Positions 12,689 to 21,881 of a DNA stretch of 33,949 nucleotides are shown piece by piece. Position 1 is the first letter of the stretch. Every line of letters starts with the position of its first letter. Below the pieces are notes generated by a model. The model saw nothing but the letters and a program-made list of their open reading frames with translations, searched no databases and was not told where the DNA came from. The stretch lies in IMG/VR virus record IMGVR_UViG_3300011116_000787, positions 1-33,949 of that record. One strand, written 5' to 3'. A program made the position numbers and the translations under genes. Source of the DNA: a virus.

Positions 12689-13038
12689 TCGTTCCTGATA
12701 TTGATGAGAAGGCAGAAATCTACTGCTTTGATATTGACGGCACTCTTTGCACAGAAGAAAACTGTAATCTTGCAGATGCTAAACCAATTCTTTCACGAAT
12801 TAGTATTGTCAACCGTCTCTATGAAAGAGGTGCTAAGATTTATCTGATGACTGCCCGTGGAATGCTTAGTTCAGATAACAATGCAGAAAAAGCTGACAAA
12901 CTAATGCGTGATTTGACGGAAAAGCAACTCAAAGAATGGGGTGTTCAATACCATCAACTATTTTTTGGCAAACCTCGTGCAGCATATTACATCGACGATA
13001 AAGGTTGGGGAGATAAAGATTTTTTTCGTCAGTTCTAA
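12685..13038 (+). CDS. HAD-family phosphatase-like protein
   Basis: A 117-residue HAD-like hydrolase. DIDGT with nucleophile Asp16 and Asp18, MTARG with Thr56, KPRAA with Lys96 and YIDDKG with Asp104-Asp105 supply the four HAD motifs in order. There is little cap, as in small phosphosugar phosphatases linked to capsule genes. In this operon it could remove phosphate from a sugar intermediate made by the SIS protein or destined for the KdsB-like enzyme. ATGA overlap with the upstream gene indicates coupling. Its TAA stop interleaves with the TAG stop of the opposing gene. Confidence 0.8.
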   Translation: MIVPDIDEKAEIYCFDIDGTLCTEENCNLADAKPILSRISIVNRLYERGAKIYLMTARGMLSSDNNAEKADKLMRDLTEKQLKEWGVQYHQLFFGKPRAAYYIDDKGWGDKDFFRQF

Positions 13039-14021
13039 AGTTTAGAAAATAGATCTGCACATCTACTACTACAATCAGAATTGATGAATTTTTGTGATTT
13101 AGTTTTCAACCACTCATAAGACTTTTGATACTTTTCATCATACACGAATTCCAATCCATCTTGAAGAAATCCGTTTGATTTTAGATCATCAAATAATTCT
13201 TTAGGCGATTTCAACACATCAAGTCCAAGCATTTTTCCTGTAAGAAATCTTTTATCATCCAAAGATAGATCATTCCACTTTTCTGTCCAGTGAAAATATT
13301 CTTTTTGTGTATCATTTAGATAATCATATCCCCACTTCAAAAATCTAAGAACCTTTGACTGGATTTGTTTACCACCTTCATCAACAGTCTTTGTTCTATA
13401 CTTTTTGATATCGTCATAGATTATAATATTTTTTTCTAAAAATTCTGCATAGTAAATGTCTGTGCCTGGCCAAGGAATATAAATGTTTTTGTGAGTTAGG
13501 AATAAATCTGATAGTACAAATTGTCTTGGTTCTCTATCAGACATCTGCACCCAATTCCACTCATCAGGTAAAACTAATTTGTTCCAATGTTTCCATATAT
13601 CACATTCTCTCCATGGTAAAAGAAATGTGATTGGTTTGGGTGCAGTATCAATAACTTCTTGAACTGTTTCCCACTCATCATCACGAATAGTTGCTACATC
13701 ATCTCTTGGTAAAAAAAATAATGATCCTTTAGGTTCATATTCTTTTGCAGTTGCAGTTACACCAAGATCCCATAGGAATGGACAGGTTCCATAATATGAA
13801 CGAACAACTTTGCTAGTGTTTATTTTATGATGATGTGGTTCAGTAAATGTATAAACTTTAGTTGCATTGAAGCACTCTGGTTGTGTATACATAAAATCAC
13901 GCCTGCCGAGAACTTCACGGCAAACACCAGGAATTACACCAAATAAAAAAGAGGTATCTGAAGATAACCCCAGATACCTACAAATTGAATGGTGCCACTT
14001 ATCAGATTGATCAGCGAACAC
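13035..14021 (-). CDS. Possible glycosyltransferase or surface-glycan protein
   Basis: A 328-residue protein without a motif I can name with certainty. Its middle alternates strands and helices, with GSLFFLPRDD near residue 100, ITFLLPW near 130 and a Pro/Gly-rich NIYIPWPGTD near 195-204. This resembles the nucleotide-sugar half of GT-B glycosyltransferases, where a late strand ends in a small acidic turn. The C-terminal third is helical and Lys-rich. The start is a GTG directly after an in-frame TAA; a start at Met44 is possible. It lies against the sugar cassette end to end, which favours a glycan role. This is inference. Confidence 0.45.
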   Translation of the reverse strand: MFADQSDKWHHSICRYLGLSSDTSFLFGVIPGVCREVLGRRDFMYTQPECFNATKVYTFTEPHHHKINTSKVVRSYYGTCPFLWDLGVTATAKEYEPKGSLFFLPRDDVATIRDDEWETVQEVIDTAPKPITFLLPWRECDIWKHWNKLVLPDEWNWVQMSDREPRQFVLSDLFLTHKNIYIPWPGTDIYYAEFLEKNIIIYDDIKKYRTKTVDEGGKQIQSKVLRFLKWGYDYLNDTQKEYFHWTEKWNDLSLDDKRFLTGKMLGLDVLKSPKELFDDLKSNGFLQDGLEFVYDEKYQKSYEWLKTKSQKFINSDCSSRCADLFSKL

Positions 14022-14026
14022 TTAGA

Positions 14027-14428
14027 TCAGTAAATACCATTATAAATTGGGTTTGAACCGTCAAATGTTGTTCTTGCAAAACCAACGGTTACTGTTTCTT
14101 CCACGAGAATTGTATCAACTTCTTCGTCGGTAAGAATACCTTTTTCAAGTAAAAGTTGAACTAGACCTTCAGTAGAAACCTGAATGGTAGTTTTATCAAT
14201 AGGTGTCCATTTTAAGGGACCTTCATACTCTGCAATCGTGCCAAATTCACCAGCAAGAGCTCTATTGTAAAGTTCTCTTGAATGCTCTACCTGATCATTT
14301 GGAGCTGCAGTATATGGAAGATACTCTTCTGGAAGATCAGTGAAATCGACTTCTAGATCGATTGCGTTATGCTCTGGATTTGCCCATCTTGGGTTACGAG
14401 CATCTCTAATTGTGTAATACTGTGACAT
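14027..14428 (-). CDS. Possible tail-fibre accessory protein
   Basis: A 133-residue acidic protein placed directly after the fibre genes, with AAGGAG ahead of its ATG. The N-terminal part holds ARNPRWANPEHNAI, and the centre has a helical segment of the form SRELYNRALAGEFG. The C-terminal half has an acidic LLLEKGILTDEEVD helix. Position and acidity are reminiscent of small fibre-assembly chaperones that follow fibre genes in tailed phages, but I see no defining motif and the assignment is a guess. Confidence 0.5.
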   Translation of the reverse strand: MSQYYTIRDARNPRWANPEHNAIDLEVDFTDLPEEYLPYTAAPNDQVEHSRELYNRALAGEFGTIAEYEGPLKWTPIDKTTIQVSTEGLVQLLLEKGILTDEEVDTILVEETVTVGFARTTFDGSNPIYNGIY

Positions 14429-14453
14429 TGTTCTTAGTTCTCCTTTTTATATA

Positions 14454-15023
14454 TCAAGCGTAACGCAACCAAAGGGTTGACGAATATGCAACTGTGGTAT
14501 TAACAGTAACACTGTTTACTGTCACTGTACTGATTGTTGCAGTACCTGAAGTGATAGTACCTGATGATGTAAATGCAGTAGCTGGTTTACCAGGAACAGT
14601 AACAGTACCAGAAGTCGATACAGTACCTGAAATTGTGCCAGAACCAGTACCAGATCCAGTTCCTGTACCAGTGTTAACTAATGCAGCACCTGAATCGTAT
14701 CCCATACATCTCCAACTTCCAGCAGGTTGTGAAGTTGTATAAAGACGACCAGTAGAGTCTGAATAGTAAAGGGATGATCCAGCGAGTGTATCCCCTGGGT
14801 TATACACAGTGATCGAACCACTTTGTTGTAGGAAAGCGTAAGATCCAACAGCACCAACAGTAGTGTTAGCGTTTACTGCAGCAGTAATTGCAACGTTTGA
14901 AATACCGCTAATTCTTTGATTAGCATCAACTGTAACCTGAGCAACGTTTGTAGCATCACCATAAGTACCTGCTGTAGCACTTGTGGTTTTTGTTACGTTT
15001 ACTCCGTCTCCGTATAAAGCCAT
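14454..15023 (-). CDS. Small tail-fibre-like protein
   Basis: A 189-residue Gly/Ser/Thr/Val-rich protein with no charged core, typical of trimeric fibre shafts or tips. The C-terminal third is a tandem of short T/S-G-T steps (residues about 117-175) that would give repeated beta strands. It begins with a GDGVNVTKTTSATAGTYGD segment. GGAG lies ahead of the ATG and a CATAAATA late motif lies at 15044-15051. A receptor-contact role is possible but not shown by the sequence. Confidence 0.65.
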   Translation of the reverse strand: MALYGDGVNVTKTTSATAGTYGDATNVAQVTVDANQRISGISNVAITAAVNANTTVGAVGSYAFLQQSGSITVYNPGDTLAGSSLYYSDSTGRLYTTSQPAGSWRCMGYDSGAALVNTGTGTGSGTGSGTISGTVSTSGTVTVPGKPATAFTSSGTITSGTATISTVTVNSVTVNTTVAYSSTLWLRYA

Positions 15024-15043
15024 TTTGTTTTAATCTCCTTGTG

Positions 15044-15051
15044 TATTTATG
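15044..15051 (-). promoter_or_regulatory. T4-type late promoter (CATAAATA)
   Basis: CATAAATA on the minus strand, 21 bases before the ATG of the 189-residue fibre-like gene, in the short gap after the 794-residue gene. Confidence 0.5.
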
Positions 15052-15060
15052 GTTTGCAAA

Positions 15061-17445
15061 TCAAACTTCTTCAAGAACGAAGCGGAAACGCTTTCCACTT
15101 CTTCTGTTAATAATATATAGATGCTCTTCACCTTCTTGTACTAGGTATGAACCCCAAGTACCGTCAACGCTGTTAGCACTACCTTCGTTTGACAAATCTA
15201 AGTCGTTTGAGTAAACGTTTGCCCAACGGTTTGCAGACGAACCAAGATCAATTGTGTTGTTTGCGTTTGGTGCTATGTTTCCAGAAACTGTTGCTGCACC
15301 AATTGTTTTGTTGGTGAGAGTTTCAGTACCAGCTAATGTTGCAAAATCAGCATCAGTAACTGCAGTATTGAATTGTGCAATAGTGCCAGTTACTGTGTTA
15401 CTACCAAGAGAAATTGATTTGTTAGATAGCGTGTCAGTTGTAGCACGACCAACAAGAGTATCAGTTGAGGTGGGGAATGTAATAGTTCCACTATTAGAAA
15501 CTGATGAAATTACTGGCGAAGTTAGAGTTTTGTTGGTTAATGTATCCGTGGAAGACGTAGTAACAACGTTTACACCTTCAACAGCAATTCTACCAGCAGA
15601 TGCTCTTGTAATTGAAGTATCACTTGCGTGTCCAAGTTCAATAGCACCAACACCTAAACCAATCGTGGTTGATGATGTAATACCTGTGACAGGTAGTGAA
15701 GTACAGTTAGTTAGAGTACCTGCAGAAGGTGTTCCGATGTTTGGAGTTGTTAGTGCTGGAGATGAGGCAAATACAAGTGCTCCAGATCCTGTTTCGTCAG
15801 TTAAAGCAGCAGCTAAGTTTGCTGATGAAGGAGTTCCAAGGAAGGTAGCAACGTTAGCAGCAAGACCACTGATGCCCGTTGATACTGGAAGACCAGTACA
15901 GTTAGTGAGTGTACCAGAAGAAGGAGTACCTAATACTGGAGTTGTTAATGTTGGAGATGTTAAAGTCTTATTGGTAAGAGTATCAGTTGAAGATGTAGTT
16001 ACAATATTAACACCTTCGATTGATACAACACCAGCAGAAACTCTAGCAAGAGTTGTATCCGTGGCATGACCAAGTTCAAGCGAACCTACACCTAATGAGG
16101 TAAGGGTTGAACCCGTAATACCAGAAATCGGCAATCCAGTACAGTTAGTTAGAGTACCTGAAGAAGGAGTTCCTAATACTGGAGTTGTTAGTGTTGGAGA
16201 AGTAAGTGTCTTACTAGTAAGAGTTTGAGTATCGGTTGTACCAACAACATCACCAGTAGGAAGTGATTTTCCTAAAACTTGTGAAGAAGTTAGAACTGCA
16301 GTGCCGTTGATCTCGTACTGCTTACCAGTAACAAGGTTAATGTCTTGGTTAGATGTCCATGCATTTAATGCACTGCCCCAAGTAATAGTCTTATCAGTAG
16401 CACCCTTGAGTGTAATACCACCACCATCAGCGGTTACATCGGTTGGAGTAGCAACAGAACCAAGTTCAAGGTTCTTATCATCAACGGTAACAGTTGTGGA
16501 GTTAACAGTTGTTGTTGTACCGTTGACTGTTAAGTCACCAGTAACTGTTAGGTTACCACCTACAGTAGCAGCAGCAGATACGTTTACGGTAGTTGCCTGA
16601 AGGAATGCTGCTGTAGAAACTCCAGAAGAGTTAATATTTCCAGTAAATGCCAAAGCAGTTACAATTCCAGTTACATTAATATTACCTTGAACCGAACCAG
16701 TAATAGTTGGGTTTACTAAGGTTGGATTTGTACCAAATACAAGTGCTCCAGATCCAGTTTCGTCAGTTACTGCAGAAGCAAGGTTTGCTGATGAAGGAGT
16801 TCCAAGGAATGTTGCTACGTTAGTACCAAGACCAGAAACACCAGTTGATACTGGGAGACCAGTACAGTTAGTAAGTGTACCCGAAGAAGGAGTACCTAAT
16901 ACTGGAGTTGTTAATGTTGGAGAAGTTAGAGTTTTGTTGGTAAGTGTTTGTGTATCGGAAGTACCAACAATCGTTCCTGTAGGAGCACTTTGCCCATCAA
17001 GTAAATCTGCATTTAGGTTAGTAACAACAGTTGTTGATGCAACGGTAAATGGTGCAGTTCCTGTAGTTACATTTGATACAAATCTAGATGCTGTATGAAT
17101 ACCCGAAGAATTGATATTAGTATTCTGTAAATCTGTAACTGTAGAAACACCAGTTGCATTAATATTACCAGTAAGTCCCTTTGAAGCGGTTAGGATACCA
17201 GCAACAGAAGCATTTCTAGATACAATTAAATCTACAGTTGTTGTAATTCCTGTAATGTTTTGGTTCCTTGCCGAAACTTCATCATAAGTTAAGTCTCCAG
17301 TAACATTGATATTTCCAGTAACGGAAAGATCTTGATACATGAAAACGTTTGAGGCGAAAGTAGATATGCCAACATGCGAGGATAAACCTGCAACTATCTG
17401 TTGACCTGCTCCACCGAATTTCGCCAGTTCTCTGGCTCTAGACAT
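15061..17445 (-). CDS. Repetitive tail-fibre protein
   Basis: A 794-residue fibre-like protein dominated by Thr, Ser, Gly, Val and Asn. At least three long copies of a unit built on [14 protein letters not shown] and [15 protein letters not shown] occur, with partial copies between them. This pattern is widespread in phage fibre shafts. The N-terminal 40 residues differ and may attach to the baseplate. The last 70 residues (LGSS-x-x-RWAN ... [11 protein letters not shown] ... INRRSGKRF) are shared with the 455-residue neighbour and may be a trimerisation or tip module. A TCTAAATA late motif precedes it. Confidence 0.8.
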   Translation of the reverse strand: MSRARELAKFGGAGQQIVAGLSSHVGISTFASNVFMYQDLSVTGNINVTGDLTYDEVSARNQNITGITTTVDLIVSRNASVAGILTASKGLTGNINATGVSTVTDLQNTNINSSGIHTASRFVSNVTTGTAPFTVASTTVVTNLNADLLDGQSAPTGTIVGTSDTQTLTNKTLTSPTLTTPVLGTPSSGTLTNCTGLPVSTGVSGLGTNVATFLGTPSSANLASAVTDETGSGALVFGTNPTLVNPTITGSVQGNINVTGIVTALAFTGNINSSGVSTAAFLQATTVNVSAAATVGGNLTVTGDLTVNGTTTTVNSTTVTVDDKNLELGSVATPTDVTADGGGITLKGATDKTITWGSALNAWTSNQDINLVTGKQYEINGTAVLTSSQVLGKSLPTGDVVGTTDTQTLTSKTLTSPTLTTPVLGTPSSGTLTNCTGLPISGITGSTLTSLGVGSLELGHATDTTLARVSAGVVSIEGVNIVTTSSTDTLTNKTLTSPTLTTPVLGTPSSGTLTNCTGLPVSTGISGLAANVATFLGTPSSANLAAALTDETGSGALVFASSPALTTPNIGTPSAGTLTNCTSLPVTGITSSTTIGLGVGAIELGHASDTSITRASAGRIAVEGVNVVTTSSTDTLTNKTLTSPVISSVSNSGTITFPTSTDTLVGRATTDTLSNKSISLGSNTVTGTIAQFNTAVTDADFATLAGTETLTNKTIGAATVSGNIAPNANNTIDLGSSANRWANVYSNDLDLSNEGSANSVDGTWGSYLVQEGEEHLYIINRRSGKRFRFVLEEV
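15690..16965 (-). repeat. Imperfect direct repeats within the fibre gene
   Basis: Near-identical DNA blocks recur at about 15700-15745, 15885-15990, 16120-16235 and 16850-16960. A longer shared block of over 200 bases is found at 15770-15990 and 16739-16965. They encode the repeated [13 protein letters not shown] units and could support recombination that changes fibre length. Confidence 0.75.
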
Positions 17446-17471
17446 ATTGGATATAATTTATACTACAAGAG

Positions 17472-17479
17472 TATTTAGA
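17472..17479 (-). promoter_or_regulatory. T4-type late promoter (TCTAAATA)
   Basis: TCTAAATA on the minus strand, 27 bases before the ATG of the 794-residue fibre gene. The same variant precedes the gene at 27909-28427. Confidence 0.4.
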
Positions 17480-18847
17480 TTATACCTCTGTTAGATTAAT
17501 CTTAAATTTCTTACCGCTTCTATTGTTAATCATGAAGATATCATTTTCACCTTCTTGCAATGTCCAATCTCCCCATGTTCCATCTACACTATTTGCACTA
17601 CCTTCATTACTAAAGTGCATATCAGCAGAGTAAATATTTGCCCAGCGAACAGAAGAAGATCCTAAATCAAAGGTATTATGTGTTGTTGGTAAAATTGTCT
17701 TAGAAGTTACAAATCCTACAACGATATCTGGATTTCCTGATAGTCCAGTTGCAGATCCAGTTAATGTTCCACTAAATGATCCACTGAAAAGGTTAGCAGT
17801 CGCAACACCTGTGACACTAATAGTATCACCCTTTAATTGAGGAATTGTAGAAATACCACTCGCTTGATTGATGGAAGTAACGGAAATTCTTCCTAGAGTA
17901 GAAATTCCAGTAGAGTTGATTTCTCCAATAAGATTACCATTGACTTGTCCTGTGAGTGGTCCACTAAATGTTGATGCAGTGACAATACCAGAAGCATTTA
18001 CTGTAGTTGCTACAAGTTGAGTGATTGTAGAAACGCCAGATGAATTAATTTTTCCTGTGATACCACCATTAACCGTAATGTTATTAACAGTTAAATCAGT
18101 TAATGTGGTAATACCAGAAACTAAAGTATGTCTTCCTACTTTTAGATCTTGAGTTACTGTTAATGCAGTTCCAACAGTTGCTGCAGCACTAACATTTATT
18201 GTTGTTGCTTGTAAAAATGCTGCTGTAGAAACACCAGTTGAATTTAATGGTCCAGTAAATCCAACACTACTTCCTGCGGCAACAAATCCGCCAGTAGCAG
18301 TAATAATGCCAGAATGATTTGCTTTTGCTATCTGTTGCCAACCAGCGGTGCTTGAGGCAGAATACAGTTGTCCATCTTGTAGGGATCTAGCAATTGAACC
18401 AGGAAAATCTGTAGCAAGTTGAGAAGTTAAATCTGAATTATTAGCAACACTTTGACGAATAAGATTTCCAATTGCTTGAGATCTTATCTGTCCTGCATCA
18501 GAAATTGTTGTGATCCCAGAAGTTCCAAAAGTTGAGATGCCAGTTACACGTAAACTTTCTAAAATACCAGTTGGTCTGATAGAAGCGATACCAGAAACAG
18601 GACTGGTAATTGACATTCCAGTACCAACTCTAAGAGTTGTAATACCTGTCAAAGAATTATTTCCAGTTCCATCCTGTACCGTTATTGTTCCTTGAACACC
18701 AGTCAAGGAAACTCCGCTACCAACAAAAGCAGTTGCTGTTACAACACCAGAACAAATAATACCGTTTGTTACACCAATTCCAAACGGAAAAATAACCTTA
18801 TCAGTATTAGTTCTATTGACAACCGTATTTACGCGAAGCTTTGACAT
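17480..18847 (-). CDS. Tail-fibre-like virion protein
   Basis: A 455-residue Gly/Thr/Ser/Val-rich protein, probably a fibre. It repeats a short pattern of the type GISTxTxLxVTxI and [16 protein letters not shown], part of which also occurs in the 794-residue neighbour. The final 70 residues are clearly homologous to the end of that neighbour ([37 protein letters not shown]). The two genes therefore seem to be paralogous fibres or two segments of one fibre. AGGAAC precedes the ATG, and a CATAAATA late motif lies 34 bases upstream. Confidence 0.75.
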   Translation of the reverse strand: MSKLRVNTVVNRTNTDKVIFPFGIGVTNGIICSGVVTATAFVGSGVSLTGVQGTITVQDGTGNNSLTGITTLRVGTGMSITSPVSGIASIRPTGILESLRVTGISTFGTSGITTISDAGQIRSQAIGNLIRQSVANNSDLTSQLATDFPGSIARSLQDGQLYSASSTAGWQQIAKANHSGIITATGGFVAAGSSVGFTGPLNSTGVSTAAFLQATTINVSAAATVGTALTVTQDLKVGRHTLVSGITTLTDLTVNNITVNGGITGKINSSGVSTITQLVATTVNASGIVTASTFSGPLTGQVNGNLIGEINSTGISTLGRISVTSINQASGISTIPQLKGDTISVTGVATANLFSGSFSGTLTGSATGLSGNPDIVVGFVTSKTILPTTHNTFDLGSSSVRWANIYSADMHFSNEGSANSVDGTWGDWTLQEGENDIFMINNRSGKKFKINLTEV

Positions 18848-18881
18848 TATAAGTTCCTGAAGTGTTCTACTTTTCTTTTTT

Positions 18882-18889
18882 TATTTATG
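18882..18889 (-). promoter_or_regulatory. T4-type late promoter (CATAAATA)
   Basis: CATAAATA on the minus strand, 34 bases before the ATG of the 455-residue gene, just after the stop of the 193-residue gene. Confidence 0.5.
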
Positions 18890-18890
18890 A

Positions 18891-19472
18891 TCAGAGACTA
18901 CCTAGATTTAAAATATCTATTGTAAAAATTCTTCCGTCACCAACAACCAATTCATCTCCTTCATTCAGAACTAACTCCGAATAAATTGACCATGCACGCT
19001 CTGCATTTGGTATGGTTGATGCATCGATGGTTATTGATCCTCCAAGACCAACTTCAGTATTCAAATATTCAACAACACCAGGACTTGATCCAGTAACAAC
19101 AGAACCAATACCAATTTGTTCTGGAGGAAAACCAACAGTAATAGTTGCAACACCAATATTAAGACCAGAAACAACTCTGGTAGATTGTGTTGCAGTTACA
19201 CCAGCACCTACAAAGTTTATAACAGTAATGGAACCAGCAAATCCAACTGGTGTTACACCTTCATCTTCTACAGTGATACCATTAATAGATCCTGCTGGTA
19301 CATTAGGACCCCAATAACGAAGTCCATTTACATCACTGTAAAGAACATAGTTATTATTAGATGGATTTCCTAAGTTAGGTTCTGTCTGCTCTAGACTAAT
19401 AAAGGAATATCGATCTGTTGTTAGACCAGCAGCACTGGTAAGTCCTACTCTACCAGAAAGAAGTCTTGCCAT
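18891..19472 (-). CDS. Virion structural protein of unknown role
   Basis: A 193-residue protein with a beta-rich, Gly/Val/Thr-biased composition like its fibre neighbours. The N-terminal 55 residues contain a TDRYSFISLEQTEPNLG segment. The last 40 residues, with ELVLNEGDELVVGDG, resemble the C-terminal part of the adjacent 112-residue protein (RLVLEVGDILKI), suggesting a shared small beta domain. Its ATG overlaps the stop of that gene by one base, so the two are co-translated. I cannot place it in a T4 gene family. Confidence 0.6.
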   Translation of the reverse strand: MARLLSGRVGLTSAAGLTTDRYSFISLEQTEPNLGNPSNNNYVLYSDVNGLRYWGPNVPAGSINGITVEDEGVTPVGFAGSITVINFVGAGVTATQSTRVVSGLNIGVATITVGFPPEQIGIGSVVTGSSPGVVEYLNTEVGLGGSITIDASTIPNAERAWSIYSELVLNEGDELVVGDGRIFTIDILNLGSL

Positions 19473-19810
19473 TACTTAGCGTTCTCCAGTACACTAATAA
19501 TACACTTCATAGTATTACTGAAATCACCTTTGATTTTTAGAATATCTCCAACTTCTAAAACCAATCTACCATCAATAAATGACATTGAATCTTGGGAAGG
19601 AATTCTTCCTAGATTGATAATTTCAGTATCAGTACCATTTCTACTATGATATGCTGTGAACGATGTTACTGAAGTTCCAGAACCAACGTTAGCAACATTT
19701 CCGTAAATAAGTAGAGCAGCAACACCTGGCGGGCAGGTGTAAATTCCAACAGCACTTGTTGTAAGCGTGTGGGTAATTGTTTTAAATTTATTTAATGGAA
19801 TAGCAGCCAT
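19472..19810 (-). CDS. Small beta-rich virion protein
   Basis: A 112-residue protein that looks like a compact beta sandwich: alternating hydrophobic residues, Gly turns and a final RLVLEVGDILKIKGD hairpin. It fits small domains that cap or join fibre parts. It sits 3 bases from the preceding 677-residue gene, and its stop TAA overlaps the next ATG by one base. No T4 homologue recognised by eye. Confidence 0.6.
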   Translation of the reverse strand: MAAIPLNKFKTITHTLTTSAVGIYTCPPGVAALLIYGNVANVGSGTSVTSFTAYHSRNGTDTEIINLGRIPSQDSMSFIDGRLVLEVGDILKIKGDFSNTMKCIISVLENAK

Positions 19811-19813
19811 GGT

Positions 19814-21847
19814 TTATTGTGCTCCTAGTGCAATGATAAGTGGTGTTAGAGTTGCTTGAATACTCTTATTGAACGCATCTCCAGTGATAGTTCCAGTTTG
19901 CTGATTGATTGTAAGTCCATCACCAATTCTAAAGTTTCCTTTTTCGTCGGTTGATGTATAAACGACTTTACCACCATTTTCAGATACAACCATATTTTCT
20001 GGAATTGATACACCACCATTTGCAGGAAATGCAGTTGTGATTGTTATACCAGTACCAATATATTCAAAAGTATATGACGAAGCGAGAATTAGTGATTGTT
20101 TTGCAAACGGAACCGTAGATCCAACACCAATATTTGATGGTAGATTTTGATCAAGAGTGATCGTAGACACGCCTGCTGTAGGCGTTGTAGCACTATTTAT
20201 AGTAAAGTATGATGGACTAATTACTGCAGTAGCAGTTGCCGTAGCAATGCCTGTAATTGGGGCACCAATGGTAATTGTAGGAGCAGTTCTATATTGCGTG
20301 CCAGATGAAATCAAATCAATTGAAGTAACTGATCCAAATCCACTGACATTTGCAACTGCTTCTGCAGTAATTCCATTAGGACCAGTAGGAGCACTAATGG
20401 TAACTGTTGGTGGATTTGCTGAAGTATATCCAGCACCAGAGGACGTTATATTAACGCGAATAACTTCATTAAAGAGTTCTCCAATGTAAAGTGCTTGTCC
20501 TGTAAATGGTCTCCTTGTTCCCAATCCAGATACAACAATAACATTGTCTTCCGCTACTGCAGCAGCAGTTAGAATGCCTGTATAATGAACTGTGCCAACA
20601 CCAGATGCAATTAATCCATAGTTACCAAATGATGCGTTTGAGTTGTTAAGATCACATGTTCCACCAGAGTAACATGTGATTGCCTTATCAGTAGCGATTG
20701 TAAAGATAGAAACTAACTGAGCGTATCCATCATTTGTAATAGAAACACCAACACCACCTTGATTGTATTGTGTGTAACTATCAACGACCATGGATTTCGT
20801 GCCTTCTGCATGATTTCCATTAATCTTCATTCCAATGCTATTTGGAACAAAGTTTGTGCAGTTTCTTACATATGGTGATTGTGTAATAATACCAGTGTTT
20901 GATGCTGGATTAAATGCAACCATTGCACCAGTGTTTGCTGATCCAACAAATGACATGTTTTGTAACAAGTCACCATTATCAACATAGAACAAATCTTGTC
21001 CAAGATTTGTTGGAATGACTTGTGTATTTCTTAGATCATCACCATCAATTGTGACATTCTTTGGAACAATGATTGGATTATTCTCTGGATAGACACCACC
21101 AGTTACACGAATAACCTGTCCTGCTGTTGCAATACCGCAAGCAGCTTTAATTGTTCTTTTTGCTGTTGTTGGAGATCTTCCAGTATTCCCATCATTTCCA
21201 TCTTGAGTAACAAAGATGACATTAAATTCACTAGAACCAACACCAGTCCACACAAGTTCACCAGTAGCAGTGGCACCAAGAACGGAACCAGCAGATCCAA
21301 CAGATCCAGCAGCGTCTAAGAATGTTCCACCAATCTGAACATATCCATTACCACTATCAGTACTTGGACGCTTTACTTGGAATAAGTATTGTGGAACAGA
21401 TGTACCAACACCAACTCTATTTGTTACATCATTATAATAAAGTTGATTAGCACCACCAAACTTACCATCAGATTTTCTATACTGAACTTGGAAAGTTGTG
21501 CCAGCGGCATTAACTTGAATTTCTGCAAGGTCTGTCCAAGAAACAGCAGTACCAACAGATCTTAGAACTTGTCCATTATTTCCTGCACTATTATTTGAAT
21601 CATAAACTTCTTCATAGAACTGAACTGTTCCACGAAAATCAGCATCTCTTACTGGTTGTGTGCTACCGATACCAATTTGTCCAGCAGCAACGATACCATC
21701 AAAGTTTGCAGTTGATGCAACATCTAATCCATACCTAGCGTTAGTTTTACCAATACCAGTTTTATTAGTATCAGCATCTACAAAAAGAGCCTGATCTCCA
21801 ACTTCAAGACCCTTCTCAACAGAAAACTTCTTATTGACAGATGCCAT
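19814..21847 (-). CDS. Large beta-helix virion protein
   Basis: A 677-residue structural protein. Residues 1-190 hold repeated D-x-x-x-G-G-T steps typical of fibre shafts. From about 210 (VTQDGNDGNTGRSPTTAKRT) a right-handed beta-helix like that of pectate-lyase-type tailspikes follows, with IRVTGGVYPENNPI and IDGDD turns. A shared GxHAxGxKSMVV motif links it to the 1753-residue neighbour. Near residue 490-540 are GAGY/GTQY-P-x-x-x-I repeats also seen in the hub protein. AGTG/GGAG precedes the ATG and a GATAAATA late motif lies 26 bases upstream. Probably baseplate or fibre. Confidence 0.7.
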   Translation of the reverse strand: MASVNKKFSVEKGLEVGDQALFVDADTNKTGIGKTNARYGLDVASTANFDGIVAAGQIGIGSTQPVRDADFRGTVQFYEEVYDSNNSAGNNGQVLRSVGTAVSWTDLAEIQVNAAGTTFQVQYRKSDGKFGGANQLYYNDVTNRVGVGTSVPQYLFQVKRPSTDSGNGYVQIGGTFLDAAGSVGSAGSVLGATATGELVWTGVGSSEFNVIFVTQDGNDGNTGRSPTTAKRTIKAACGIATAGQVIRVTGGVYPENNPIIVPKNVTIDGDDLRNTQVIPTNLGQDLFYVDNGDLLQNMSFVGSANTGAMVAFNPASNTGIITQSPYVRNCTNFVPNSIGMKINGNHAEGTKSMVVDSYTQYNQGGVGVSITNDGYAQLVSIFTIATDKAITCYSGGTCDLNNSNASFGNYGLIASGVGTVHYTGILTAAAVAEDNVIVVSGLGTRRPFTGQALYIGELFNEVIRVNITSSGAGYTSANPPTVTISAPTGPNGITAEAVANVSGFGSVTSIDLISSGTQYRTAPTITIGAPITGIATATATAVISPSYFTINSATTPTAGVSTITLDQNLPSNIGVGSTVPFAKQSLILASSYTFEYIGTGITITTAFPANGGVSIPENMVVSENGGKVVYTSTDEKGNFRIGDGLTINQQTGTITGDAFNKSIQATLTPLIIALGAQ

Positions 21848-21873
21848 CTACTATTACACTCCTTCGTTATCAG

Positions 21874-21881
21874 TATTTATC
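21874..21881 (-). promoter_or_regulatory. T4-type late promoter (GATAAATA)
   Basis: GATAAATA on the minus strand, 26 bases before the ATG of the 677-residue gene. It overlaps the stop of the 1753-residue gene by two bases. Confidence 0.5.

Noticed and set aside
15254-16069. A 271-codon open frame on the plus strand opposite the fibre gene
   Set aside because: It is the mirror of the repetitive fibre coding sequence, has a low-complexity Val/Pro/Ser product and no ribosome site. The minus-strand frame is 794 codons long with clear fibre motifs.
15690-16965. Repeats considered as a CRISPR array
   Set aside because: Repeat and spacer lengths are irregular, all copies stay in one reading frame and encode a known fibre motif. 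There are no cas genes.
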